Counted from the first letter of the stretch, positions 9,866-21,941 are shown. The stretch: 44,256 bases of DNA from Pseudomonadota bacterium (GCA_029779435.1 JAKPAM010000187.1:1-44256); one strand, 5' to 3'. Numbers and translations: made by a program. The notes: a model not told the origin generated them from the sequence alone.

Positions 9866-11962
9866 TCAGAACGCGTAGCGCGCGGTCAGCATCGCCGAGC
9901 GCGGTGCCCCCGGCAGCAGCGAGTTTGCCACGCTGCCGTGCGCCGACGCGATGTACTGGCGATTGAGCAGGTTGTACAGGTTCAACTGCAGGTACGCCTT
10001 GCCCAGCCGGTACGCGAGCATCGCATCGATGGTCGTATAGCCGGGCATCGTCGTCGTGTTGGTCGAGTCCGCGTAGCGCGCGCCGACGACGTTGACGCCC
10101 GCTCCCGCCAGCCAGCTTCGCGCGACCGATTTGGTCAGCCAGACGTTGGCGCTGTGCCGGGGCGTCAGCGTCGCACGCTTGCCTTGAACGTCCGGATTCA
10201 GCGATTTGTTGATCTTCGCGTCCATGAACGCGTAGCCGGTCGACACCGTCCACCCCTGGCCCAGCTCGCCGGCGAACGTCAGCTCCAGGCCGTTCGTGCG
10301 CTGCGTGCCGATCGGGATCGACAACAACGGATTGGCCGGATCGCTGGTCAGGATGTTGCTGCGCTCCAGGCTGAACAGCGACGCGGTCACCGCGGCCTTG
10401 CGATCGAACAGGTCGATCCGGGCACCAATCTCCTTGTTGGTCGTGCGCTGCGGCGCCACCGTCGCATTGGACGGCGTCAGATTGAAGCTCTCGCCCGCCG
10501 GCTGGAACGACTTGCTCCAAGATACGTAGTACGACTGTGTCGACGTCGGCTGATAGACCAGGCCGGCACGCGGACTCCATGCCTTGTCGGTTCGACCCGG
10601 AATCGTATCGACGTCGACGGTCTGCTTGAACGCGTCGTAGCGGATGCCGACCAGCGCCTTCCAGTGGTCCGTCAGCGAGATCAGGTCCTGCACGTACGCG
10701 GCGGCGACCTGGCTCTTGCCGGAATTGGTGCTCGCCGGGTTGACGGTCAGCACCGGGTTCGCATCGGGCGCCACCGGATTGTAGGCATCGAGCGACGTCG
10801 CCGTACCTGCGCGGGTCATCTGCCAGCGATCCTGCTCGCTCAGCTCGACGCCGTACAGCACCTGGTGGCGCATGCCGGCCAGCGTCGCCTTCTGCGTCAG
10901 CTCGGTCTGGTTGAAGATGCCGTGCTCGCTGCGGGAGATCGCGCCGCGGCTGCGCGCCACCCGGAAGCCCGACGGATACAGAACGAGGTTCGCGTCCGGC
11001 GTGACCGCACCCGCCGTCGTGCTGTAGCGGTCCAGCTTGTACTGGTAGAAGCGGAAGCCGTTGCGTAGCGACCAGTTGTCGTTGAAGCGATGGTTCAGCG
11101 TGAAGCCCGCCGACGCGACGCGCGAATCGGAGGTATCCGCGTCGCGCGCGTTGGCGGCGCCGTAGTACATGCGGGCCGGCACGTCGAGCGGACGCCCCTG
11201 ATACGACGGAATCCCCCAGTCGGTCACCCGCTTGTCGTGCAGGTACTCGGCCTGCACCAGCAGCGACGTATCGGCGTTGAACTTGAACAGCAGCGAAGGC
11301 GCGAACGCCTCCCGCTCGAGGAACTGCTGGTTGCGGAAGCTGTCCGCCCGCTCGATCGCACCGGTCAGCCGGAACGACATCGTCTGGTCGACGTTGCGTG
11401 CGATGTCGACCTCGCCGCGCCGCTGATTCCAGCTACCCAGTTGCAGCGTGGTCTCGGTCTTGTCGATGCCGGGCTTCTTCGTGACGCGGTTGATCATGCC
11501 GCCCGACGATCCCCGGCCGTACAACACGGCCGCCGGGCCCTTGACGACCTCGATCTGCTCGACATTGGACATGTCGCGGTAGTACATCGCATCGTCGCGG
11601 AAACCGTCGACGAACTGGTCGCCCAGCGCGCTGAAGCCACGGATCACCACCTGGTCGCGCTGGCCGTCGCCGTGCGACAGGCTCACGCCGGGCACCGATT
11701 TGAGCGCGTCTTCCATCGATCGCACGCCCTTGTCGCGCATCATCTCCTGCGAGATCACGTTGACCGTCTGCGGAATGTCGCGCAGCGGCGCGTCGATCTT
11801 GGTCGCCGTCGTCGCATGGCCGGGGTTGTAGACGGCCTCGCTGCTGCCTTTGACCGTCACGTCGGGCAGGCTGGATTGGCCGGGCGTCGATTGCGCGAAC
11901 GCGGCCTGAACGGAAAAAGCGGCCACCAGGGCGGCCGCCAGCGTCGTGTAGCGATGATCCAT
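9866..11962 (-). CDS. TonB-dependent siderophore receptor
   Basis: A 698-residue outer-membrane receptor. The signal peptide is about residues 1-23 (hydrophobic core, cut after AAFA). The plug domain follows with DIPQTVNVISQEMM, MEDALKSVPGV, the QVVIRGF stretch, VEQIEVVKGPAAVLYGRG and GGMINRVTKKP, all typical of the siderophore receptor family. The rest is a 22-strand barrel ending ARYAF, with the terminal aromatic residue needed for outer-membrane insertion. It most resembles Fiu-type receptors for catecholate or mixed siderophores, but the ligand cannot be fixed. It lies downstream of the FTR1 gene and carries a Fur-box-like site in its own promoter, so low iron should induce it. Confidence 0.94.
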   Translation of the reverse strand: MDHRYTTLAAALVAAFSVQAAFAQSTPGQSSLPDVTVKGSSEAVYNPGHATTATKIDAPLRDIPQTVNVISQEMMRDKGVRSMEDALKSVPGVSLSHGDGQRDQVVIRGFSALGDQFVDGFRDDAMYYRDMSNVEQIEVVKGPAAVLYGRGSSGGMINRVTKKPGIDKTETTLQLGSWNQRRGEVDIARNVDQTMSFRLTGAIERADSFRNQQFLEREAFAPSLLFKFNADTSLLVQAEYLHDKRVTDWGIPSYQGRPLDVPARMYYGAANARDADTSDSRVASAGFTLNHRFNDNWSLRNGFRFYQYKLDRYSTTAGAVTPDANLVLYPSGFRVARSRGAISRSEHGIFNQTELTQKATLAGMRHQVLYGVELSEQDRWQMTRAGTATSLDAYNPVAPDANPVLTVNPASTNSGKSQVAAAYVQDLISLTDHWKALVGIRYDAFKQTVDVDTIPGRTDKAWSPRAGLVYQPTSTQSYYVSWSKSFQPAGESFNLTPSNATVAPQRTTNKEIGARIDLFDRKAAVTASLFSLERSNILTSDPANPLLSIPIGTQRTNGLELTFAGELGQGWTVSTGYAFMDAKINKSLNPDVQGKRATLTPRHSANVWLTKSVARSWLAGAGVNVVGARYADSTNTTTMPGYTTIDAMLAYRLGKAYLQLNLYNLLNRQYIASAHGSVANSLLPGAPRSAMLTARYAF

Positions 11963-12042
11963 GTTCTTCTCTTGCGGGATGGCGGACGGCCGCCGTCCTC
12001 CGCGCGGATATCCGGCGTTCTAGGGGGTCGCCCAATGAAATC

Positions 12043-12103
12043 GAGAATACGAATGATTCTCAGACTTAGCAGAAATCTATCGATTTCATAGTAGTACTGT
12101 CAA
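12043..12103 (-). promoter_or_regulatory. Promoter and Fur-box-like operator of the TonB receptor gene
   Basis: On the minus strand TTGACA (12098-12103) is followed after 18 bp by TAGATT (12074-12079), a sigma-70-like pair. At 12043-12061, near the expected transcript start, lies GAGAAT-7 bp-ATTCTC, a perfect 19-bp inverted repeat close in spacing and base content to Fur boxes. Its position would let Fur-Fe(II) block the promoter. A second short inverted repeat, GAAATC-TATC-GATTTC, overlaps the -10 region (12072-12087). Confidence 0.65.
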
Positions 12104-12157
12104 GTACCCCTTCGCGGGGATGGAATCCCGTCGTTCGCGAAGGATCGCCGCTCCCGT

Positions 12158-12907
12158 TCAGCGAGACTCTCGCCACCAACGCTGGATGGTCAATACCAGC
12201 AGCGCGGCCATCAATGCCGCGCGCGCGATCGGGCCGATGGCGGACGCACCGCCTTCCAGGTCGCCGAGCAGACTCACCGCGAGGTGGTGGCTCAGGTCGC
12301 TGGCATCGAGCGCTACGGCGGCCAGCGCACCGAGTGCATCGATGAGCATGTCGGCCGCGATCAGCATCAGCACCACTGCCGATGCCCGGAACAGCACCTT
12401 GGTCCCGACCGCCTCGTGCAGCAGCGGCCCGGCCCACGCCAGGCACGACGTCAATCCGATCGCCGCGCTCGCCGCGATGGCGACATCCGCGGCCGGCATC
12501 GCCCGAGCCAGCAGACCCACTTGCGCCGAACACTCGAACGCCTCCCGGAAGCCCGCCAGCAGCGCCATCGCGACGGCCAATGTCCGTGCGGTACTCAGCG
12601 GCAACCCGTCGAACCGCGCATCGATCGACCGACGGATCCTGGAAACCGTTTCCAGTCCGCCGCTGACCAGGACGATGATCATCGACGCCACCAGCACCGA
12701 TAGCAGCGCCGCCGCCCAGGCCGGCACCAGATCGGTCTCGAGCCACCCCGCCGCCCCCGCGCCCAAACCGATACCGATCGCCGTACTGCCCAGCAGCAGC
12801 GGCAACGGACGTCGATCGCCCGCGCGCCGCACGCACTCGGCGGTGTAGTACAGGATCAGGAACAATTCGACCGCCTCACGTGCGGTGACCATGAACACGC
12901 CGAACAC
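12158..12907 (-). CDS. FTR1-family iron permease
   Basis: A 249-residue polytopic inner-membrane protein. It carries two RExxE motifs, REAVE at residues 10-14 and REAFE at 121-125, the paired iron-binding signature of FTR1/EfeU permeases. The GTG at 12907 is chosen because GAGG lies five bases upstream and because it gives the family's usual short lead (MFGVFMVTAREAVE). The ATG at 12892 is 20 bases from any ribosome site. No EfeO, EfeB or copper-oxidase partner is next to it. It lies 195 bp upstream of the siderophore receptor on the same strand, with a Fur-like site in its promoter. Import of iron into the cytoplasm is the likely role; the permeating ion state is unknown. Confidence 0.87.
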   Translation of the reverse strand: MFGVFMVTAREAVELFLILYYTAECVRRAGDRRPLPLLLGSTAIGIGLGAGAAGWLETDLVPAWAAALLSVLVASMIIVLVSGGLETVSRIRRSIDARFDGLPLSTARTLAVAMALLAGFREAFECSAQVGLLARAMPAADVAIAASAAIGLTSCLAWAGPLLHEAVGTKVLFRASAVVLMLIAADMLIDALGALAAVALDASDLSHHLAVSLLGDLEGGASAIGPIARAALMAALLVLTIQRWWRESR

Positions 12908-12923
12908 GCCTACCTCGTTTTTT

Positions 12924-12953
12924 TGAGAATGAACCGCATTTCGGTCTACTATA
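12924..12953. promoter_or_regulatory. Divergent promoter region of FTR1 and the 12993 gene, with a Fur-like half-site
   Basis: On the plus strand TTGAGA (12924-12929), 18 bp, then TACTAT fit a promoter for the gene at 12993. On the minus strand TATAGT (12948-12953) is a good -10 for the FTR1 gene, though its -35 is poor. Between them lies GAGAATGA-ACC-GCATTTC, an imperfect Fur-box-like inverted repeat, which would put both genes under iron control. Confidence 0.45.
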
Positions 12954-12992
12954 CTGCGCATCCTCACTCGACCCGCCGTCCTTCGGCCATCG

Positions 12993-13352
12993 ATGAAAGA
13001 AACCGCGGAGTTGATCCAGATCATCGATCGCGCGATCGACCAGTTCGACGGCGATCTCGACGAGCTCGAAAGCGCGATCGGCATGCTGATACTCGGCCGG
13101 CACTATGGCTGGCGCGTGATGCTGCTCGTGCACAGCCCGATGACGATCCGCAAGTACCAGAAGATCCTGGGCATCTCGCACCTGCGCGAGGTGCTGCCGG
13201 AAGTCGGCGCGCTCGCGCATCGATCCAACGCTTGGCGGCTGGTCGACGGTACGCGCAACTTCTGGAAGGCGGTCCGCGGGCAGATCCGCGGCGTGCGCTC
13301 GCCCCGCGTCGATCGCCAGGCGGACGGCGCTGCACAAAAGACGCGTTACTGA
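12993..13352 (+). CDS. Unknown protein, 119 residues
   Basis: I do not recognise a characterised family. The protein starts with an acidic helical stretch (MKETAELIQIIDRAI, then DGDLDELESAIGML), followed by a conserved-looking core GRHYGWRVMLLVHS and MTIRKYQKILGI, and ends in a basic, probably disordered tail. There is no signal peptide or membrane helix. It is divergent from the FTR1 permease, has a plausible sigma-70 promoter and is followed by a Rho-independent terminator, all of which support a real monocistronic gene. Possible iron regulation follows only from the shared promoter region. The ribosome site is weak, so the start is uncertain by a few codons. Confidence 0.75.
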   Translation: MKETAELIQIIDRAIDQFDGDLDELESAIGMLILGRHYGWRVMLLVHSPMTIRKYQKILGISHLREVLPEVGALAHRSNAWRLVDGTRNFWKAVRGQIRGVRSPRVDRQADGAAQKTRY

Positions 13353-13383
13353 TCGGTCCGGCAGTCGGCAGGCCGGAGAGAGG

Positions 13384-13411
13384 CTGCAGCGCCTGTGGCT
13401 GCAGGCTTTTT
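13384..13411 (+). terminator. Rho-independent terminator of the 119-residue gene
   Basis: Stem CTGCAGC (13384-13390) pairs with GCTGCAG (13398-13404) over a 7-nt loop and is followed by GC and five T (13407-13411). It lies 32 bp after the stop codon at 13352. Confidence 0.75.
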
Positions 13412-13447
13412 GCCGGCCTGGCGCCGAATCGGCGGCCTGACGGCAAC

Positions 13448-13535
13448 TGGCGGAAGCGGTGAGATTCGAACTCACGGACGGTTGCCCGTCGCCGGTTTTC
13501 AAGACCGGTGCCTTAAACCGCTCGGCCACGCTTCC
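13448..13535 (-). tRNA. serT: tRNA-Ser (anticodon UGA)
   Basis: The acceptor stem GGAAGCG/CGCTTCC, discriminator G and an encoded CCA end (13448-13450 on the plus strand as TGG) are visible. The D-arm has GAGCGG, the anticodon loop reads CTTGAAA (anticodon TGA), the T-arm contains GTTCGAATC, and the long variable arm is typical of serine tRNAs. It decodes UCA, and UCG/UCU by wobble. Length is 88 nt including CCA. Confidence 0.95.
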
Positions 13536-13589
13536 TGCATGATGTCGACATTCGGGGAAGACCGTCGCGCGGCGCGCCCGAAGCCGAAG

Positions 13590-13595
13590 ATTGTA
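13590..13595 (-). promoter_or_regulatory. Candidate -10 element for tRNA-Ser
   Basis: TACAAT on the minus strand lies about 55 bp upstream of the mature tRNA 5' end. The -35 region is not recognisable, so this is a weak call. The rest of the stretch 13536-13697 holds nothing else I can identify. Confidence 0.4.
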
Positions 13596-13697
13596 GCTTA
13601 CCCTGGCGCGAGCGCCCTCTCCCGGTTGAGCATTTGCAACGACGACAAAGACCGTCCTGGCATGACGAACCGGGGTGGCGGCGCGTCTCTCAGGCTC

Positions 13698-14270
13698 TCA
13701 AGCCGCGGACATCGCCGGCCACGGCCATTGGCCGCTGACGAGGCGATCCATCCAATGGACGGCGATCTGGGTCTTGACGTCGGTCAGCCGGCCGGCGCGC
13801 AGTTCGTCCATCAGCCAGCCCAGCGTGACGACGTCCAGTTCGACGAACTCGCCTTCGTCCAGCGACTGCGTGGCGACGGTCAGCCCCCGACACAGGTAGA
13901 TGTCGATCCGCTCGTCCGCGAAGCCGATCGCCGGGTGGATCGACGTCAGCAACCCCCATTCGGCCGCGCGGTGCCCGGTTTCCTCCAGCAGCTCGCGCTT
14001 GGCCGCGGCCAGCGAATCCTCGCCAGGATCCAGCTTGCCGGCCGGGATCTCGACGAAGGTCTGCTTGAGCGCATAGCGGAACTGCCGTTCGATCAGGATG
14101 CGCCCGTCGTCGAACAGCGGCACCATCGCCGCCGCACCCGGATGCCGTATGTATTCGCGATACGCGGACTTGCCATCGGGCAGCCTCGCGTTGTCCTTGC
14201 TGACCTTCAGGAACTTGCCCTGGAACACCAACTCGCTGCTGAGCGTCGTCTCGGTCAGATCGCGCGCCAT
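13698..14270 (-). CDS. NUDIX hydrolase, ADP-ribose pyrophosphatase type
   Basis: A 190-residue enzyme that hydrolyses ADP-ribose or a similar nucleoside diphosphate sugar to AMP plus a phosphosugar. The NUDIX box is complete: G78, E84 and then RELLEET at 92-98 (pattern GX5EX7REUXEEXGU). The downstream proline-containing segment IHPAIGFADERIDIYL matches the ADP-ribose subgroup (NudF). The ATG at 14270 lies four bases after the nuoN stop; a GTG at 14282 would overlap nuoN by eight bases and is possible. It is the last gene of the nuo transcript, so it is probably translated by coupling with nuoN. A link to NAD turnover fits but is inference. Confidence 0.9.
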   Translation of the reverse strand: MARDLTETTLSSELVFQGKFLKVSKDNARLPDGKSAYREYIRHPGAAAMVPLFDDGRILIERQFRYALKQTFVEIPAGKLDPGEDSLAAAKRELLEETGHRAAEWGLLTSIHPAIGFADERIDIYLCRGLTVATQSLDEGEFVELDVVTLGWLMDELRAGRLTDVKTQIAVHWMDRLVSGQWPWPAMSAA

Positions 14271-14274
14271 CCGG

Positions 14275-15747
14275 TCAGGCACCCATCGACTGGCGGATCG
14301 CGAGCAGGCAGGCCGTCATCAGCGGCCCGGGCACGATACCCAGCCCGAGAACCAGCAGGCCGTTGAACGCCAGCACGACCCGCGCGTCGGCCGTGTGCAC
14401 CGACGGCTGCGGGTCGGTCGGCTCGTCGAAGTACATCGCCTTGACGACACGCAGGTAGTAGAACGCACCGACCAGCGACGCCATCACCGCGACGATCGCC
14501 AACCACAGATGGCCGGCCTGGATCACCGCCTGCAGCACCGCCAGCTTCGCGTAGAAGCCGACGGTCGGCGGAATGCCGGCCAGCGAGAACATCAACACCA
14601 GCATGACGGCGGCCATCCACGGGTTGCGCTTGTTCAGGCCCGCGAGGTCGCTGATCTGGTCGGATTCGAAGCCGTTGCGGGCCAGCATCTGGATCAGGCC
14701 GAAGGTGCCGAGCGTCGTCAGCACGTACGTGATGATGTAGAACAGCGCCGCGCTGTACGCGCCGGCCGCGCCTTCGGCGCTGCCGCCGACGACGCCCGAC
14801 ATCAGGCCGAGCAGCACGAAGCCGATCTGCGAGATCGTCGAATACGCGAGCATCCGCTTCAGGTTGGTCTGCGCGATCGCCGCGAGGTTGCCGAGGATCA
14901 GCGACAGCAGGGCCAGGATCAGGAACATCTGCTGCCAGTGCTGCGCGGCGCCCTGCAGGCTTTCGGCCAGCAGGCGGAACGCGATCGCGAACGTGGCGAG
15001 CTTGGGCGCGCCGGCGATCAGCAGCGTCGTCGCCGTCGGCGAGCCCGCGTAGACGTCCGGCACCCACATGTGGAATGGCACGGCGCCGAACTTGAACGCG
15101 ATGCCCGCGACGATGAACACGACACCGAAGACGAACACGATCTGGTTGACCTGCCCGGCGCTGAAGCGCTGCGCGATCTGCGCGAGGTCGAGCGTGCCGG
15201 TACCGCCGTAGATCATCGACATGCCGTACAGCAGGAAGCCCGAGGCCAGCGCGCCCAGCACGAAGTACTTGATCGCGGATTCGGCCGATTCGGGATGGTC
15301 ACGGCGCAGCGCGGCCAGCGCGTACAGCGACAGCGACATCACTTCGAGGCCGAGATAGACGACCAGCAGGTTGCCGGCCGAAATCATCACCATCTGACCG
15401 AGCAGCGAGAACAACAGCAGGCCGTAGAACTCGCCGCGATGCATGCCGCGGTCCTTCGTGTAGCCGCGCGCGTAGATGATGCTGACCGCGATCGCGATGT
15501 ACGAGCAGACCTTCAACAGGTTGCCCAGCGCGTCGACGACGTACATGCCGTCGAACGCGTAGATCCGGGGCCCGCCGGCCTGGACCAGCGTCGCGATGAA
15601 CGGCGGCACCAGCGCCAGCAGCGCCAGGCGGTCGATGCCGACGGCCGGGTGCGGCGACTTGCGCAGCACGTCGATCAGGATGACCAGGCACAGCCCGGCC
15701 AGCAACAGGATCTCGGGCAGCGCGGCAAAAAGATTGAGCTTGTCCAT
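14275..15747 (-). CDS. nuoN: NADH-quinone oxidoreductase subunit N
   Basis: A 490-residue antiporter-like membrane subunit of complex I with about 14 helices. It begins [18 protein letters not shown] and contains the family segments [16 protein letters not shown] and [16 protein letters not shown], plus [20 protein letters not shown] with the Lys and His of the proton channel. Length matches the family. The start at 15747 lies 17 bp after the nuoM stop. NuoN lies next to the peripheral arm side of the membrane domain and pumps protons together with NuoM and NuoL. The DUF2818 gene that I recall following nuoN in other Burkholderiaceae is not present here. Confidence 0.97.
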   Translation of the reverse strand: MDKLNLFAALPEILLLAGLCLVILIDVLRKSPHPAVGIDRLALLALVPPFIATLVQAGGPRIYAFDGMYVVDALGNLLKVCSYIAIAVSIIYARGYTKDRGMHRGEFYGLLLFSLLGQMVMISAGNLLVVYLGLEVMSLSLYALAALRRDHPESAESAIKYFVLGALASGFLLYGMSMIYGGTGTLDLAQIAQRFSAGQVNQIVFVFGVVFIVAGIAFKFGAVPFHMWVPDVYAGSPTATTLLIAGAPKLATFAIAFRLLAESLQGAAQHWQQMFLILALLSLILGNLAAIAQTNLKRMLAYSTISQIGFVLLGLMSGVVGGSAEGAAGAYSAALFYIITYVLTTLGTFGLIQMLARNGFESDQISDLAGLNKRNPWMAAVMLVLMFSLAGIPPTVGFYAKLAVLQAVIQAGHLWLAIVAVMASLVGAFYYLRVVKAMYFDEPTDPQPSVHTADARVVLAFNGLLVLGLGIVPGPLMTACLLAIRQSMGA

Positions 15748-15764
15748 AATCGATTCGGCGCCGC

Positions 15765-17249
15765 TTATTTGATCTTGGTGGTGGCCACGTGCTTGAGCAG
15801 CGCGTCGACCGAGGCGTCGGTCATGTCGGTGACGGGCTTCGGATAGATGCCCATCACCAGCGTGCACACCGCCAGCGCCATCAGCATCCAGAATTCGCGA
15901 CGGCCGATGTCCTTCAGTTTCGCGACCTGCTCGTTGGCGACCGCGCCGAACACTACGCGCTTGTACATCCACAGCGAGTAGGCGGCGGACAGGATCAGTG
16001 TCGTCGCGGCCAGCAGGCCGACCCAGAAATTGAACTGGACGGCGCCCAGGATCACGAAGAACTCGCCGACGAACCCGGACGTCGCGGGCAACCCGCAGTT
16101 GGCCATCACGAACAGCAGCGACAGCGCGGCGAACCGCGGCATCGTGTTGACGACGCCGCCGTAGTCCTTGATCTGCCGCGAATGCAAGCGGTCGTACAGC
16201 ACGCCGATGCACAGGAACATCGCGGCCGACACGAAGCCGTGCGAGATCATCTGCACGACCGCGCCCTGTACGCCCAACTGGTTGAAGATGAAGAAGCCCA
16301 GCGTGACGAAGCCCATGTGCGCGATCGACGAATACGCGACGAGCTTCTTCATGTCGGCCTGGACGATCGCGACGAAGCCGATGTAGATGACGGCGATCAG
16401 CGACAGCGTGATCATGAACCCGGCCAGGTAATGACTGGCGTCGGGTGCGATCGGCATCGAGAAGCGCAGGAAGCCGTACGCGCCGAGCTTCAGCATGATC
16501 GCCGCCAGCACGACGGAGCCGCCGGTAGGCGCCTCGACGTGGGCGTCGGGCAGCCAGGTATGTACCGGCCACATCGGCACCTTGACCGCGAACGCCATCA
16601 GGAACGCGAAGAAGATCAGCACCTGCTCGCGCATCGTCAGCGGCAGTTCATGCCAAGCGAGGATCGAGAACGTGCCCGACTGCAGGTACAGGTAGATCAA
16701 CGCGATCAGCGTCAGCAGCGAGCCGAGCAGCGTGTACAGGAAGAACTTGAACGCCGCGTAGACGCGGTTGGGGCCGCCCCAGACGCCGATGATCACGTAC
16801 ATCGGGATCAGCGTGGCCTCGAAGAACACGTAGAACAGCAGGCCGTCGAGCGCCGAGAACACGCCGACCATGAGTCCGGACAGGATCAGGAACGACGCCA
16901 TGTACTGCGCGACGCGATCCTCGATGACTTCCCATGCCGCGATGACGACGAAGATCGTGATGAACGCCGTCAGCATCACGAACCAGACCGACAGCCCGTC
17001 GACGCCCAGCGCGTACTGCGCGCCGAAGCGTTCGATCCAGTTCGCCTTCTCGACGAACTGCATCGCCGCCGATCCGCGTTCGAAGTAGCAGAACAACGGA
17101 ATCGTGACGAGGAAACTGACGACCGCGCCCATCAGCGACAACCATCGCACCATCGGCGCATTGCGGTCGCTGCCGACCACGAGCACCAGCACGCCGAAAA
17201 GGATCGGCACCCAGATGGCGGCGCTCAGTACCGGGAAAGAAGAACTCAT
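15765..17249 (-). CDS. nuoM: NADH-quinone oxidoreductase subunit M
   Basis: A 494-residue antiporter-like subunit of complex I. Seen: [20 protein letters not shown] with the key channel glutamate, [20 protein letters not shown] with conserved Lys and His, and [14 protein letters not shown]. About 14 helices; full family length. The start at 17249 follows the nuoL stop by 48 bp, one of the longer gaps in the operon. NuoM is one of three proton-translocating subunits of the membrane arm. Confidence 0.97.
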   Translation of the reverse strand: MSSSFPVLSAAIWVPILFGVLVLVVGSDRNAPMVRWLSLMGAVVSFLVTIPLFCYFERGSAAMQFVEKANWIERFGAQYALGVDGLSVWFVMLTAFITIFVVIAAWEVIEDRVAQYMASFLILSGLMVGVFSALDGLLFYVFFEATLIPMYVIIGVWGGPNRVYAAFKFFLYTLLGSLLTLIALIYLYLQSGTFSILAWHELPLTMREQVLIFFAFLMAFAVKVPMWPVHTWLPDAHVEAPTGGSVVLAAIMLKLGAYGFLRFSMPIAPDASHYLAGFMITLSLIAVIYIGFVAIVQADMKKLVAYSSIAHMGFVTLGFFIFNQLGVQGAVVQMISHGFVSAAMFLCIGVLYDRLHSRQIKDYGGVVNTMPRFAALSLLFVMANCGLPATSGFVGEFFVILGAVQFNFWVGLLAATTLILSAAYSLWMYKRVVFGAVANEQVAKLKDIGRREFWMLMALAVCTLVMGIYPKPVTDMTDASVDALLKHVATTKIK

Positions 17250-17297
17250 GGCTGGCCGTTCAGAATCTCGGAATGTTCAGGAGTACGCATCGCGGTC

Positions 17298-19337
<2,040 letters not shown>

Positions 19338-19342
19338 TTGGC

Positions 19343-19651
19343 CTAGCCCTTCAAGCGATCGAGTTCCTCGACGCTGACGGTGTCGAGATTGCGGAACAGC
19401 AGCACCAGGATCGCCAGCCCGATGGCTGATTCGGCCGCTGCGACGGTCAGGATGAAGAAAACGAAGACCTGCCCGGCCGCATCCCCGAGGAAATGCGAGA
19501 ACGCGACGAAGTTGATGTTGACGGCGAGCAGCATCAGCTCGATCGCCATCAGCACGATGATCACGTTGCGGCGGTTCAGGAAGATGCCGACGACGCTGAT
19601 CGAGAACAGGATTGCGCCGAGCACCAGGTAATGAGCGAGGGTAAGGGTCAT
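19343..19651 (-). CDS. nuoK: NADH-quinone oxidoreductase subunit K
   Basis: A 102-residue membrane subunit with three helices. It begins [20 protein letters not shown] and contains the conserved glutamates in [16 protein letters not shown] and [14 protein letters not shown], which lie on the hydrophilic proton path. Its ATG overlaps the nuoJ stop by four bases, so translation is coupled. Size is exactly that of the family. Confidence 0.97.
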   Translation of the reverse strand: MTLTLAHYLVLGAILFSISVVGIFLNRRNVIIVLMAIELMLLAVNINFVAFSHFLGDAAGQVFVFFILTVAAAESAIGLAILVLLFRNLDTVSVEELDRLKG

Positions 19652-20328
19652 TTGCGGGGCTCCGCGGCGGCGCCGTCAGGATTGGCGGAGGCGGCCTGCG
19701 CCGGGTCGGCCGGCGGCGAGATCTCGAGGCTCTCGCGCGGCGTCGGCGCCATCTTGAGCACGCGCACGCGATCACGGGCTTGCGTACGCACGGCCTTGGA
19801 CGGGTCGTTGTAGCGCGAGTCCTTGCGCTTGCGCAGCGTCAGGCCGATCGCCGCGACGATCGCCAGCAGCAGCAGCACCGCGGCGATCTCGACCGGGTAG
19901 ATGTACTGCGAGTAGATGATCTCGCCCAGCACCTTGGTGTTCGAGAAGCCCGGCACCGGCGGCGTCGAGATCTGCGGCACCGTGTTGAAGCTGTGCCACA
20001 GCACTGCGGTCAGTTCGAGCACGATGATCGCGGCGACGAGGCCCGCCAGCGGCAGCTTCTTCCAGAAGCCGACCCGCAGCGCCTCGATATCGATGTCGAT
20101 CATCATCACGACGAACAGGAACAGCACCATGACGGCGCCCACGTAGACCAGCACCAGCGTGATCGCCAGGAACTCGGCCTTGAGCAGCAGCCAGATGCAG
20201 GCCGCGCTGACGAAGGTCAGCACGAGGAACAACGCGGAGTGCACCGGGTTGCGAGCGGTGACGACCATCGTGCCGCTGACGACGGTGACGGCCGCGAACA
20301 GATAAAACAGCAGGGTCTGGACTTCCAT
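19648..20328 (-). CDS. nuoJ: NADH-quinone oxidoreductase subunit J
   Basis: A 226-residue subunit with five helices in the first 175 residues, including [20 protein letters not shown] and [20 protein letters not shown], the latter holding the family's conserved Tyr/Gly break helix. The C-terminal 50 residues are basic and then Pro/Ala-rich and probably lie on the cytoplasmic face; such tails vary between species. The ATG at 20328 is 17 bp after the nuoI stop, and the stop overlaps the nuoK ATG. Confidence 0.96.
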   Translation of the reverse strand: MEVQTLLFYLFAAVTVVSGTMVVTARNPVHSALFLVLTFVSAACIWLLLKAEFLAITLVLVYVGAVMVLFLFVVMMIDIDIEALRVGFWKKLPLAGLVAAIIVLELTAVLWHSFNTVPQISTPPVPGFSNTKVLGEIIYSQYIYPVEIAAVLLLLAIVAAIGLTLRKRKDSRYNDPSKAVRTQARDRVRVLKMAPTPRESLEISPPADPAQAASANPDGAAAEPRK

Positions 20329-20345
20329 GTCGGTCGGGGCTGCGA

Positions 20346-20834
20346 TCAGCGGTATTTGGCATCGATCGCGCGGTTCGCGGCGATCTGTGGTTCGTAGCGA
20401 TCGCCGACGGCGAGCAGCATTTCCTTGGTGAAATGCAGGTCTCCGCGCTTCTCACCGCAATATTCGAAGATGTCGGTCTCGACGATCGAATCCACCGGGC
20501 AGGACTCTTCGCAGAAGCCGCAAAAGATGCACTTGACCAGGTCGATGTCGTAGCGGGTCGTCCGGCGCGAGCCGTCGGCGCGCACGTCGGATTCGATCGT
20601 GATCGCCAGCGCCGGGCACACCGCCTCGCACAGCTTGCACGCGATGCAGCGTTCCTCGCCGTTCGGATAGCGGCGCAGCGCGTGCAGGCCGCGGAACCGC
20701 GGCGACAGCGGCGTCTTCTCCTCGGGGAACTGGATCGTGATCTTGCGGGCGAACAGGTAGCGTCCGGTCAGCCGCAGCCCCTTCAGCAACTCGAGCAGCA
20801 TGAAGCTCGCGAAGAAATCCTTGACGTTCTGCAT
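20346..20834 (-). CDS. nuoI: NADH-quinone oxidoreductase subunit I (two [4Fe-4S] clusters)
   Basis: A 162-residue peripheral subunit. Two ferredoxin-type motifs bind clusters N6a and N6b: C63-x2-C66-x2-C69-x3-C73 with a following Pro, and C102-x2-C105-x2-C108-x3-C112 with Pro. An N-terminal amphipathic helix ([16 protein letters not shown]) contacts the membrane. All cluster ligands are intact. It lies 12 bp after the nuoH stop and is of normal length. Confidence 0.97.
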   Translation of the reverse strand: MQNVKDFFASFMLLELLKGLRLTGRYLFARKITIQFPEEKTPLSPRFRGLHALRRYPNGEERCIACKLCEAVCPALAITIESDVRADGSRRTTRYDIDLVKCIFCGFCEESCPVDSIVETDIFEYCGEKRGDLHFTKEMLLAVGDRYEPQIAANRAIDAKYR

Positions 20835-20846
20835 GGTTCGTCTGCC

Positions 20847-21920
20847 CTATTTCCAGATGCTCAGCGGCGTCTGCATCCAGATCGCCACCACCACCAGCCA
20901 GATCAGCGTGACCGGAATGAAGATCTTCCAGCCCAGCCGCATGATCTGGTCATAGCGGTACCGCGGGAACGAGGCCCGCGCCCAAATGAACGTCGACACC
21001 AGCAGGAAGCTCTTGATGAAGAGCCACACGAAGCCGGGGATCCACGTGAACGGCGCGAACTGCAGCGGCGATGTCCAGCCGCCGAAGAACATCGTCGCGC
21101 CCAGCACCGACAGCAGGATCATCGCCGCGTATTCGGCCAGGAAGAACACCGCGAAGCCCATGCCCGAGTACTCGACCATGTGGCCGGCGACGATCTCGGA
21201 TTCGCCCTCGACGACGTCGAACGGATGGCGATTGGTCTCGGCCACGGCCGAGATGCCATAGACGATCGTGATCGGCAGCAGCGGCAGCCAGTTCCAGGAC
21301 AGGAAGTTCAACCCGTGCGACGCGCCCCAGCCGCGCATCTGCTGCATGACGATGTCGATCAGGTTCAGGCTGCCCGAGACCATCAGCACGACGACCAGCG
21401 AGAAACCGATCGCCAGTTCATACGACAGCATCTGCGCGGACGCGCGCATCGCCCCCAGGAACGGGTACTTGGAGTTCGACGCCCAGCCGGCGATGATCAC
21501 GCCGTAGACCTCGAGCGATGTGATCGCCATCAACAGCAGCAGGCCGGCATTGACGTTGGCGAGCACCGTCTCGGGTCCGAACGGAATCACCGCCCAGGCC
21601 ACCATGACGGGCATGATCGTCATGATCGGCCCGAGCACGTAGAGGACCGGATTCGCCTTGGCCGGCAGGATCACCTCTTTGAGGATCAGCTTGAACGCGT
21701 CGGCGATCGGCTGCAGCAGGCCCTTGGGTCCGGTCCGGTTCGGCCCCAGGCGGATGTGCATGTAGCCGATCAGCTTGCGTTCCCATAACGTCAGATACGC
21801 GACGCAACCGAGCAGCGGCAGCACCACGCAGACGATCTTGACGAACGTCCAGACGACGGGCCAGGCAACGCCCAGGTACTGCGTGCCGAGGCTGTGAACG
21901 GTAGGAAGGAATTGATCCAT
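20847..21920 (-). CDS. nuoH: NADH-quinone oxidoreductase subunit H
   Basis: A 357-residue membrane subunit that forms much of the quinone-binding chamber at the junction with the peripheral arm. Conserved parts: [35 protein letters not shown], and the acidic quinone-site loop [17 protein letters not shown]. Eight or so helices; normal length. It starts 21 bp after the nuoG stop. Confidence 0.97.
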   Translation of the reverse strand: MDQFLPTVHSLGTQYLGVAWPVVWTFVKIVCVVLPLLGCVAYLTLWERKLIGYMHIRLGPNRTGPKGLLQPIADAFKLILKEVILPAKANPVLYVLGPIMTIMPVMVAWAVIPFGPETVLANVNAGLLLLMAITSLEVYGVIIAGWASNSKYPFLGAMRASAQMLSYELAIGFSLVVVLMVSGSLNLIDIVMQQMRGWGASHGLNFLSWNWLPLLPITIVYGISAVAETNRHPFDVVEGESEIVAGHMVEYSGMGFAVFFLAEYAAMILLSVLGATMFFGGWTSPLQFAPFTWIPGFVWLFIKSFLLVSTFIWARASFPRYRYDQIMRLGWKIFIPVTLIWLVVVAIWMQTPLSIWK

Positions 21921-21941
21921 CGGAAATCGTCCTGCGCCTCG

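Noticed and set aside
12107..12119. CCCC-TTCGC-GGGG hairpin after the FTR1 gene as a terminator
   Set aside because: Stem of four pairs and no T-tract on the minus strand; too weak to call.
14271..14282. GTG start at 14282 for the NUDIX gene as first choice
   Set aside because: It would overlap nuoN by eight bases and lacks a ribosome site; the ATG at 14270 is at least as good, so GTG is kept only as an alternative.
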